Positions 1 to 8,580 of a DNA stretch of 12,064 nucleotides are shown piece after piece (positions within the stretch are counted from its first letter, which is position 1; the number at the start of each line of letters is the position of its first letter). The notes under the pieces were generated by a model. That model saw only the letters and a list, made by a program, of their open reading frames with translations, made no database searches and was not told where the DNA came from. This DNA comes from Frankiaceae bacterium (lineage in GTDB: Bacteria; Actinomycetota; Actinomycetes; JADGOU01): positions 1-12,064 of the forward strand of contig JADGOU010000059.1 in assembly GCA_017882835.1 (NCBI GenBank). The letters are read 5' to 3'. The translations under genes were made by a program, and so were the position numbers.

Positions 1-1142
1 TGCAGGAAGGCGTCGCTGACGGCGTCTCCGCCGGTCAGCAGTCCGGCCCGACGGAGCACTGCCGGGCTCGCCGCCCCGGCGTAGAGCACCGCCAGACCGC
101 GCGCCGACACCGCCACATCCCCCCGGCCCCCCGGCTCCAGCCGCCCGGTGCCGGCCGCCAAGAGCAGCCGGTACGGGCCGGCGTTCCACGGGCAGACGTC
201 GTCGACCAGCAGCAAGTCCATGCTGCCGTCCAGGTACGGCGGCCAGCCGCGCGCGGCAACGGCGCGGACCGCGTCGACGACCCGCAGCATCCAACGGTCG
301 TGCGACTCGATCCGCGCGCCGGCCAGGGCGGCGAGGTACGTCGTCGGGTCCGGCTCGGGCAGCCGCAGCAGCACCGTCGGCGCCACGCTGGCCCAGCTGC
401 CGAGCATGGCGAGCAGCGCCGTGGTCGCCGGTGCCGTTAGCCCGATCAGGTCCGGCACCGACAGCCGGGCGGCCGCGTCGTACCCGGGACCGCGGTCCCA
501 GCTTGCGTAGCCCTGCACCGCGCCGTCGGTGCCGGCCGCCACCGTGATCCCGTCGTGGCCGCCGAGCACCGCCGCCGCCGAGGTGTCGACGATCGGACCG
601 GCACGCTCCATCAGCCCGGTGCCGGCGCGCGCCACCGCCCGATAGGCCTCGAGCACGGCCGGTACGTCGTCCGAGGTCGCCGGCCGCAGGCTCACCTCCC
701 CCGGCCGGTTCACCCCGGCCAGCGCGGCCGTCGGCACGGCAGTCCAGGTCAGGCCGCCGACCTCCTCCCACCCCAGCCGCCGGTAGGGGACCGGCGTGGT
801 GCGGAACATGGTGCTGATCACCGCGCCCCGGTCGCGGGCGGCGGCCAGCAACCGGGTGAGGACGCGCCGCGCCAGACCGGTGCCGCGCAGCTCCGGCGCG
901 ACGACCACCCCGGCGATACCGCTGGCCGAAACCAGCCGACCGCCGAACCACTGGCCCTGCTGGCGGTCCACCGCCTTGGCGACCAACCGGTCCTCGCCGG
1001 CGAAAACGCCCCAGCTCGTCCGGCCGGGCCGATCGGTCAGCCAGCCGGGCGGCGGCTCCCGCTCGGTGCCAAAGGCCAACCGGGTCAGCTCCCAGGCAGC
1101 CGGCAGGTCCGCCACCTCGAGCAGCCGCAGGTCGTCGCGCAC
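1..1142 (-). CDS. eis: Eis-family GNAT N-acetyltransferase, C-terminus cut by window edge
   Basis: Reading the minus strand from 1142 gives 380 uninterrupted codons that run off the left edge, so the stop is not seen. The protein has the Eis layout: an N-terminal GNAT domain, a second GNAT-like domain from about residue 150, and the start of an SCP2-like C-terminal domain from about 285. The acetyl-CoA loop is visible as V-V-V-A-P-E-L-R-G-T-G-L-A (residues 79-91), and the segment PYRRLGW (119-125) carries the Tyr that acts as general acid in Eis proteins. Eis proteins are about 400 residues and acetylate amines, including aminoglycosides, from acetyl-CoA; the substrate here is unknown. The GTG start is chosen because AGGA lies 7 nt upstream and the nearby ATG at 1150 is out of frame. 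It lies 24 bp downstream of the DUF6703-like gene and is probably co-transcribed with it. The C-terminal carboxylate, catalytic in Eis, lies outside the window. Confidence 0.85.
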   Translation of the reverse strand, partial: MRDDLRLLEVADLPAAWELTRLAFGTEREPPPGWLTDRPGRTSWGVFAGEDRLVAKAVDRQQGQWFGGRLVSASGIAGVVVAPELRGTGLARRVLTRLLAAARDRGAVISTMFRTTPVPYRRLGWEEVGGLTWTAVPTAALAGVNRPGEVSLRPATSDDVPAVLEAYRAVARAGTGLMERAGPIVDTSAAAVLGGHDGITVAAGTDGAVQGYASWDRGPGYDAAARLSVPDLIGLTAPATTALLAMLGSWASVAPTVLLRLPEPDPTTYLAALAGARIESHDRWMLRVVDAVRAVAARGWPPYLDGSMDLLLVDDVCPWNAGPYRLLLAAGTGRLEPGGRGDVAVSARGLAVLYAGAASPAVLRRAGLLTGGDAVSDAFL

Positions 1143-1166
1143 CCGTGCATCCTGCCGTCGCGCCGG

Positions 1167-1613
1167 TTAGCCCCGCAGCAGCCGGGCGACCGCCGCGAGC
1201 ACCAGTACGGCGATCACGACCGTCCGCAGGGTCCGCGCGGTTGAGTCGATGGCCGGCCAGGACAGGTACACCAGCCAGGCCAGGAACGCGGCGACGATCA
1301 GCAGTGCCAGCGCGCCGAAAGGCGCCGGCAGCAGCACGCCGGCCGCCGCTAGCGCCACGATTCCCCCGGCCGGCGCAAAGCGGGGGAGGCCGCGCAGGTA
1401 CAGCAAGGGTGCGGCGCTGCGCCGCTCGACGGCCTGCCGCAGCGACGACGCGCCCGCCGTGACCGCCGGCCCGACGCCACCGGCCGACCGCGACCTGCCC
1501 CGACCGCCGGTCGCGGCCCGCTGCCGCGCCGTACTGCCGCCGGGCGCGGTCGGTTGTCGAGAGCCGGCCGAGGGACGACGCGACCGGTTGGGACGTCGGC
1601 GGGACTGCGGCAC
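1167..1613 (-). CDS. DUF6703-like small membrane protein
   Basis: This encodes a protein of 148 residues. Residues 1-60 are low-complexity and rich in Arg, Ser, Pro and Gly, so probably a disordered, basic cytoplasmic tail. The conserved part starts at S-L-R-Q-A-V-E-R-R-S (57-66) and is followed by hydrophobic segments at about 82-96, 98-116 and 131-146, with the phrase LSWPAID (117-123) between the last two. That pattern matches actinobacterial proteins labelled DUF6703, whose function is unknown. The same frame is open further upstream (to 1763), but the GTG at 1613 has GGGAGA 5 nt before it and is a better start. It is followed after 24 bp by the Eis-type gene on the same strand and is divergent from the ABM remnant. 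The family name comes from pattern recognition; the membrane character is seen directly. Confidence 0.7.
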   Translation of the reverse strand: MPQSRRRPNRSRRPSAGSRQPTAPGGSTARQRAATGGRGRSRSAGGVGPAVTAGASSLRQAVERRSAAPLLYLRGLPRFAPAGGIVALAAAGVLLPAPFGALALLIVAAFLAWLVYLSWPAIDSTARTLRTVVIAVLVLAAVARLLRG

Positions 1614-1707
1614 GGAATCTCCCTGCTCGTCGTACGCACCGGCGGTGCGACCCGGACCGGCCGACCGTTCGGGCACCGGCCATCCTTCCCGACGGGGGCG
1701 CGCTCGC
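1614..1707. promoter_or_regulatory. Divergent intergenic region between DUF6703-like gene and ABM remnant
   Basis: These 94 bp separate two divergently oriented starts and should hold promoters for both. The only structure I see is a short hairpin, CGCACC-GGC-GGTGCG (1635-1649), close to the DUF6703-like start. It could be an operator or could shape the 5' leader. No convincing -35/-10 pair stands out on either strand. Confidence 0.25.
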
Positions 1708-1884
1708 ATGCTCGCGGTCTCGCACTGCATGGTCCCGGCGAGCGTCGCCGGGGAGTTCACCACCCACGCGCAGGCGGCGCTGGCCGCCTTCGCCGCCTTC
1801 GCCGCCTGCCCCGGCTGCGTTCGCGGCCGCCTCGGCCGCGCGGTCGACGCCCGCGCGCTGCAGCTTCACCCGCCCACGGCATAG
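1708..1884 (+). pseudogene. Truncated antibiotic-biosynthesis-monooxygenase (ABM) domain protein
   Basis: From the ATG at 1708 the frame encodes 58 residues. The first about 50 look like the N-terminal half of a small actinobacterial ABM-domain protein: a MLAVSHCMVP strand, then an Ala-rich helix, then P-G-C-x-R-G-R-L-G-R-A-V-D. ABM proteins of this type are about 95-100 residues, fold as a ferredoxin-like barrel and can be heme-degrading, monooxygenase-like or of unknown role. Here the similarity ends near residue 52 and the frame stops six residues later. The break falls where a copy of the bcp 3' end begins (1864). The second strand and helix are therefore missing, and a working protein is unlikely. 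A local duplication TTCGCCGCC x2 (residues F-A-A-F-A-A) is also present. A short functional peptide cannot be excluded. The ABM assignment rests on recognition of the N-terminal pattern and is moderate. Confidence 0.55.
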
Positions 1885-1967
1885 CCGCACCGGCGTGTCG
1901 GAGGGCTAGTCGGTGCCAGGGGCGGGTGAAGCGCACTCGCATGGGCCACTTCACCCGCCTACGGCAT
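1864..1967. repeat. Two near-identical 19-bp copies of the bcp 3' end, plus an inverted third arm
   Basis: CTTCACCCGCCCACGGCAT at 1864-1882 and CTTCACCCGCCTACGGCAT at 1949-1967 differ at one base. The right copy covers the last codons and stop of the peroxiredoxin gene; the left copy sits at the break of the ABM remnant. An inverted 11-base arm, GGCGGGTGAAG, lies between them at 1921-1931. The bases between the copies are otherwise unrelated, so this is not a simple 85-bp tandem duplication. Confidence 0.8.
1921..1959. terminator. Hairpin overlapping the bcp stop codon, possible bidirectional terminator
   Basis: GGCGGGTGAAG (1921-1931) pairs perfectly with CTTCACCCGCC (1949-1959) across a 17-base loop. 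The stem includes the TGA stop of the peroxiredoxin gene (1951-1953). It lies where the ABM remnant and bcp transcripts converge, a usual place for a terminator in high-GC actinobacteria. It has no U tract, so it is at best a non-canonical, tract-less terminator. Confidence 0.4.
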
Positions 1968-2439
1968 CGCCGGCGCGCGTCAGCCCGGCCAAAACTCCAG
2001 CGATCTCGCCCGCGTCCCGGTAGGTCAGCCCGACCGCTGCCACGTGCCGCCAGCGCACCACGCCGTCGGCGTCGACGACGAAGACGGACCGCCGAGTGCC
2101 CAGCGGGCCGTTGACGCCGTACGCCGCGACGACGGCCTTGTCCGTATCGGCCAGCAGGGGGAACGTCAGCCCGCGCTTGGCGGCGAACCGCGCGTGCGAG
2201 TCGAGGTCCTGGGTGGAAATCCCCCACACGACCGCTCCCGTTTCGGTCAGCAGGCCGAGGTCGTCCTGGTAAGAGCAGAGCTGCCGGGTGCAGATCCGGG
2301 TGTCGTCGCCCGGATAGAACGCGAGCACCACCGGGTGACCACGCTCCGCCGACAAACTGCAGTCCCGGCGACCCGGCGGCGTCACGGCGGGCAACGTGAA
2401 GTCGGGCGCCGGCGAGCCGACCTCCGGAGGGTTGGCCAC
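1951..2439 (-). CDS. bcp: Bcp-type thioredoxin-dependent peroxiredoxin
   Basis: This encodes 162 residues, the normal length for a Bcp/PrxQ-type peroxiredoxin, a cytoplasmic enzyme that reduces peroxides with electrons from thioredoxin. The N-terminal G-S-P-A-P-D-F-T-L-P (8-17) is typical. The active-site pattern P-x3-T-x2-C is P43, T47 and C50, with the peroxidatic Cys at 50. C55 is placed as the resolving Cys of the Bcp C-x4-C type. Later motifs are W-G-I-S-T-Q-D-L-D-S-H, F-P-L-L-A-D-T-D and R-R-S-V-F-V-V-D-A-D-G. The usual Pro after the Thr (TPxC) is Arg here (TRIC). The frame is open upstream to 2604, but that would run into glyS. The GTG at 2439 has GGAAGG 7 nt upstream and fits the family start. 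The gene is divergent from glyS across 124 bp. Confidence 0.9.
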   Translation of the reverse strand: MANPPEVGSPAPDFTLPAVTPPGRRDCSLSAERGHPVVLAFYPGDDTRICTRQLCSYQDDLGLLTETGAVVWGISTQDLDSHARFAAKRGLTFPLLADTDKAVVAAYGVNGPLGTRRSVFVVDADGVVRWRHVAAVGLTYRDAGEIAGVLAGLTRAGDAVGG

Positions 2440-2563
2440 GGGTCGTCCTTCCAGGGAGGCGCTGTCGGTCGTCACTGTGCCGCACTGCACCGCCGTCGGT
2501 GCGTCCACGGCCGCCCGGTAGCCTGACCGACCAACCGCCGACCGCCAGCCGGATGGAGAACCC
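2440..2563. promoter_or_regulatory. bcp/glyS divergent promoter region
   Basis: This 124-bp spacer must serve both genes. On the plus strand TAGCCT (2519-2524) is a plausible actinobacterial -10 box, which would put transcription start near 2531 and give a leader of about 33 bases for glyS. The -35 position is weak. GGAG at 2555-2558, 5 nt before the ATG at 2564, is the glyS ribosome binding site. No convincing minus-strand -10 box for bcp is seen. Confidence 0.35.
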
Positions 2564-3946
2564 ATGGTGCCCGACCGCATGGACACGATCGTCAGCCTGA
2601 GCAAGCGGCGCGGCTTCGTCTACCCCAGCAGCGACATCTACGGCGGCTTGCGCTCGTCCTGGGACTACGGCCCGCTCGGCGTCGAGCTGAAGAACAACGT
2701 CAAGCGCGAATGGTGGAAGGCGGTCGTGCAGGGCCGCGACGACCTCGTCGGCCTGGACTCCTCGGTCATCCTCGCGCCGGTGGTGTGGGAGACCAGCGGG
2801 CACGTCGCCGGCTTCTCCGACCCGTTGACCGAGTGCCTGTCGTGTCACACCCGCCACCGCGCCGACCACCTGGTGGAGGCCTACGAGGCCCGCCACCACG
2901 GCCCGCCGGCGCATGGCCTGGCCGACATCGCCTGCCCCAACTGCGGGACAAAGGGCGCGTTCACCGAGCCGAAGAACTTCAACCTGATGTTCAAGACGTT
3001 CCTCGGCCCGGTGGAGGACGAGAGCTCGGTGGCGTACCTGCGACCGGAGACCGCCCAGGGGATCTTCGTCAACTACTTGAACGTGCAGCAGTCCGCGCGG
3101 CGCAAGCCGCCATTCGGGATCGGCCAGATCGGCAAGTCCTTCCGCAACGAGATCACCCCGGGCAACTTCATCTTCCGCACCCGCGAGTTCGAGCAGATGG
3201 AGATGGAGTTCTTCGTGCCGCCGGCCGAGGCCGACCGCTGGTTCGGTTACTGGCGCGAGGAGCGGATGCGCTGGTACGTCGAGCTGGGCATCGACCCGGC
3301 CAACCTGCGCTTCTACGAACACCCCAAGGAGAAGCTGTCGCACTACTCCGCCGGAACGTTCGACATCGAGTACCGGTTCGACTTCCCGCGCACCGAGTGG
3401 GGCGAGCTGGAAGGCATCGCCAACCGCACCGACTACGACCTGACGGTGCACGCTAAGGCGTCCGGGGTGGACCTGTCCTACTTCGACCAGAACACCGGCG
3501 AGCGCTACACGCCGTACGTGATCGAGCCGGCGGCCGGCGTCGACCGGGCGATGCTGGTCTTCTTGCTCGACGCCTACACCGAGGACGAGGCGCCCAACAC
3601 CAAGGGCGGCGTCGACCGGCGCACGGTGCTGCGGTTGGACTCCCGGCTGGCCCCGGTCAAGGCCGCCGTGCTGCCGCTGTCGCGCAACGCTGACCTCTCG
3701 CCCAAGGCCCGCGACCTCGCCGCCGCGCTGCGCCGCCGGTGGAACGTCGAGTTCGACGACGCCGGCGCGATCGGCCGGCGCTACCGGCGGCAGGACGAAA
3801 TCGGTACGCCGTACTGCGTGACCGTCGACTTCGAGTCGCTCACCGACTCAGCCGTGACGGTGCGCGAGCGCGACGCCATGACCCAGGAGCGGATCGGCAT
3901 CGACGCGGTGGAGCGCTACCTGGCCGATCGTCTCTGGCCCGGCTGA
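2564..3946 (+). CDS. glyS: Glycyl-tRNA synthetase (alpha2 type)
   Basis: This class II synthetase of 460 residues joins glycine to tRNA-Gly in the cytoplasm. It is the dimeric alpha2 form, not the alpha2beta2 form. The N-terminus has S-K-R-R-G-F-V-Y-P-S-S-D-I-Y-G-G (13-28). Four cysteines, C91, C94, C124 and C127, form a Cys4 zinc site as in actinobacterial and Thermus-type enzymes. Motif 2 is at about 190-217 (F-R-N-E-I-T-P-G-N-F-I-F-R-T-R-E-F-E-Q-M), preceded by L-R-P-E-T-A-Q-G-I-F (159-168). Motif 3 is E-P-A-A-G-V-D-R (321-328). The anticodon-binding domain covers about 363-457. The ATG at 2564 has GGAG 5 nt upstream; a second in-frame ATG at 2579 also lies before the conserved core. Length and all motifs are intact. 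It is followed after 108 bp by ppdK. Confidence 0.97.
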   Translation: MVPDRMDTIVSLSKRRGFVYPSSDIYGGLRSSWDYGPLGVELKNNVKREWWKAVVQGRDDLVGLDSSVILAPVVWETSGHVAGFSDPLTECLSCHTRHRADHLVEAYEARHHGPPAHGLADIACPNCGTKGAFTEPKNFNLMFKTFLGPVEDESSVAYLRPETAQGIFVNYLNVQQSARRKPPFGIGQIGKSFRNEITPGNFIFRTREFEQMEMEFFVPPAEADRWFGYWREERMRWYVELGIDPANLRFYEHPKEKLSHYSAGTFDIEYRFDFPRTEWGELEGIANRTDYDLTVHAKASGVDLSYFDQNTGERYTPYVIEPAAGVDRAMLVFLLDAYTEDEAPNTKGGVDRRTVLRLDSRLAPVKAAVLPLSRNADLSPKARDLAAALRRRWNVEFDDAGAIGRRYRRQDEIGTPYCVTVDFESLTDSAVTVRERDAMTQERIGIDAVERYLADRLWPG

Positions 3947-4054
3947 GTCGTTTTTGTGCCCTGTGCCCGCGCCCGCGCCCCGGTAGGCTGGCCCGGCCGT
4001 CCATCGCCAGCGCTGCGGGGTACCACGAGCCGCTGTCACCCAAGGAGCGTCACC
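3947..4054 (+). promoter_or_regulatory. Intergenic region with candidate ppdK promoter
   Basis: TAGGCT at 3984-3989 is a good actinobacterial -10 candidate, and a weak -35 (CTGTGC, 3961-3966) sits 17 bp upstream. AAGGAG at 4042-4047, 7 nt before GTG 4055, is a strong ribosome binding site and decides the ppdK start. A T5 run at 3951-3955 follows the glyS stop, but I see no stable stem before it, so I do not call a terminator. Confidence 0.4.
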
Positions 4055-6769
<2,715 letters not shown>

Positions 6770-6828
6770 GATCGGCAGCCTCGCTCGCCCGGCCGGTCGG
6801 TTACCCGGCCGCGGCGGTCGAGCGCTGG

Positions 6829-8043
6829 GTGGCCGAGCCGGCCAAGGCCGCGGACACCGGTCCGGTCACGTTCGGTCGGGGAGCGTTCGAGCGGGACCGG
6901 GCGCGGGTGCTGCACAGCGCGGCGCTGCGCCGGCTGGCCGGCAAGACTCAGGTCGTCGGCGCTGGCGAGGACGACTTTCCGCGCACCCGTCTGACCCACT
7001 CCCTGGAGTGCGCCCAGATCGGCCGGGAGCTCGGCGCGGCGCTCGGGTGCGACCCCGACCTGGTCGACGCCGCCTGCCTGGCGCACGATCTCGGCCACCC
7101 GCCGTACGGGCACAACGGCGAGCAGGCGCTGGACTCCGCGGCGGCCGCTTGCGGCGGCTTCGAGGGCAACGCGCAGAGCCTGCGGCTGCTGACCCGGCTG
7201 GAGATCAAGGTGCTGGACCCCGACGGGCGACCGGCCGGGCTCAACCTGACCCGGGCGGCGCTGGACGCGGCGACCAAGTACCCGTGGCCGCGCCAGCCCG
7301 GCAGCCCGAAGTACGGCGTCTACGCCGACGACCTGGAGGTCTTCGGCTGGCTGCGGGCCGAGGCCCCCCCCGGCCGGCGCTGCCTGGAATCGCAGGTGAT
7401 GGACTGGGCCGACGACGTCGCCTACTCCGTGCACGACCTGGAGGACGGCATCCACGGCCGGCACGTCCCGCTCGCCGCGCTGGCCGCCGGGCCGGAGCGC
7501 GCCGAGCTGTGCAAGCTGGCCGCGCAGGCGTACTCCGAAGCGAGCCCCGCCGAGTTGGCCGATGCGCTCGGCCGGCTGTTGGCGCTGCCGTTCTGGCCCC
7601 CGCCGTACGACGGCAGCGTGGCCGCCCAGGTCGGGCTCAAACGGCTGACCAGCGAGCTGATCGGCCGGTTCTGTGTGGCCGCGCTGGCGGCCACCCGTGC
7701 GGCCGGCGGCAGCGGGCGGCTGGCCCGTTACGCCGCGGACCTGGTCGTGCCGGCGCAGGTCCGCGCGGAGTGTGCGCTGCTCAAGGCGGTCACGGCTCGC
7801 TACGTCATGGCGCGCACCGGCGCGCAGGCGGCGCAGGAACGGGAACGCGCGCTGATCGCCGAGCTGGTCGCCCTGGTGGGGGAACGGGCGCCCGAGGTCC
7901 TCGACCCAGCGCTGCGCTCCGCCTTCCTGGCGGCCCGAGACGACGCCGCCCGGCTGCGAGTGGCGGTCGACCACATCGCCGGCCTCACCGACACCTCGGC
8001 CCGTGTCCTGCACGCGCGGCTCGCGGGTCTGCGCGCCAGTTAA
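6829..8043 (+). CDS. dgt: Deoxyguanosinetriphosphate triphosphohydrolase-like HD protein
   Basis: From GTG 6829 this encodes 404 residues. Dgt enzymes split dNTPs into deoxynucleoside and triphosphate and so control dNTP pools. The HD-domain metal ligands are visible: R-L-T-H-S-L-E (His57), A-H-D-L-G-H-P-P-Y-G-H-N-G-E (His86, Asp87), and an Asp in M-D-W-A-D-D-V-A-Y-S-V-H-D-L-E-D-G (192-196). The family opening R-D-R-A-R-V-L-H-S-A-A-L-R-R-L-A-G-K-T-Q-V is at 22-42. The start is uncertain. The family-typical Y-x(5)-E-R-W-V-x-E-P begins in frame upstream of 6829, where no ATG, GTG or TTG exists. A CTG at 6766 overlapping the ppdK stop, with GGGAG 9 nt before it, is a possible true start and would add 21 residues. 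A C8 run (7364-7371) is in frame. The gene probably shares a transcript with ppdK. Confidence 0.93.
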   Translation: MAEPAKAADTGPVTFGRGAFERDRARVLHSAALRRLAGKTQVVGAGEDDFPRTRLTHSLECAQIGRELGAALGCDPDLVDAACLAHDLGHPPYGHNGEQALDSAAAACGGFEGNAQSLRLLTRLEIKVLDPDGRPAGLNLTRAALDAATKYPWPRQPGSPKYGVYADDLEVFGWLRAEAPPGRRCLESQVMDWADDVAYSVHDLEDGIHGRHVPLAALAAGPERAELCKLAAQAYSEASPAELADALGRLLALPFWPPPYDGSVAAQVGLKRLTSELIGRFCVAALAATRAAGGSGRLARYAADLVVPAQVRAECALLKAVTARYVMARTGAQAAQERERALIAELVALVGERAPEVLDPALRSAFLAARDDAARLRVAVDHIAGLTDTSARVLHARLAGLRAS

Positions 8044-8580
8044 GCCTCCAACTCCAGGGCCAGATAGCGCGGCGGTAGGTCACAGTCTCGGGTGATCTTT
8101 CACGCGGACATCGAACCATCAGGTGATCATTGTGCGTAGACACCGCACTTGGCAGCGTATTCTGAGGCGGGCTCGCACAATGATCTTGCGATTGCCAGCG
8201 TACGAGCGGTCGGCGGGCAGCCGGACAGGTGGCCGGAGGCCGCATTCGGCCGGCGGCGGCGCTCGCCGGAGACCGCTCGACTCGAGGCCAGGGTGAGCGC
8301 GAGAATAACGCCGGCGAGCAGGCCGGCAGCCGGGCTGGACCAGCGGCGCACGGTGGCAAACGGACCGCTACCGGCAACGCTGACGGCGCTAATAGCAACT
8401 CGACGGCGGCCACGCCTTCCAGCGCCTGCGGAACGAGCAGTCGGCTCCGCAGCCAGTTTGGCCGTAATTTTCGCCGTGATGTGTGCCGCTGAGGCACCGG
8501 GCAGCCACCCACTGCTCTTGGCGGCCCGGTGGCGCTGAGACCGAACTGCTCCGGCGCGGGCCGGATGGGAGACTGCGCGG
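8044..8580. other. 537-bp spacer between dgt and dnaG without a convincing gene
   Basis: Open frames exist on both strands, for example 8149-8538 plus and 8127-8693 minus. Their third-position composition is mixed, unlike the flanking genes, and they share no recognisable domain. The minus frame holds one hydrophobic stretch of about 20 residues (near 8285-8345), so a small membrane protein or its remnant is possible. The part from about 8085 to 8200 is richer in A/T than its surroundings and contains an inverted repeat, listed separately. The dnaG ribosome binding site GGGAGA is at 8567-8572, 8 nt before its GTG. Confidence 0.5.
8125..8185. repeat. Perfect 12-bp inverted repeat in the dgt-dnaG spacer
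   Basis: GATCATTGTGCG (8125-8136) and CGCACAATGATC (8174-8185) are exact reverse complements with 37 bases between. The left arm is preceded by a related GGTGATC at 8091-8097 that recurs at 8122-8128, a 31-bp spacing. This could be an operator, a remnant of an insertion-sequence end, or a long-loop hairpin after dgt. There is no T tract, so it is not an obvious intrinsic terminator. Confidence 0.6.

Noticed and set aside
1249..1884. 211-codon plus-strand frame covering the ABM remnant
   Set aside because: Only the part from ATG 1708 resembles a protein family; the upstream portion is the reverse of the DUF6703-like gene.
1757..3451. 564-codon minus-strand open frame across bcp and glyS
   Set aside because: It is antisense to glyS and out of frame with bcp. 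Its composition is that of the complement of a high-GC gene, with no domain, and both true genes are well supported.
3941..3960. T5 run after glyS as an intrinsic terminator
   Set aside because: No stable stem precedes the T run.
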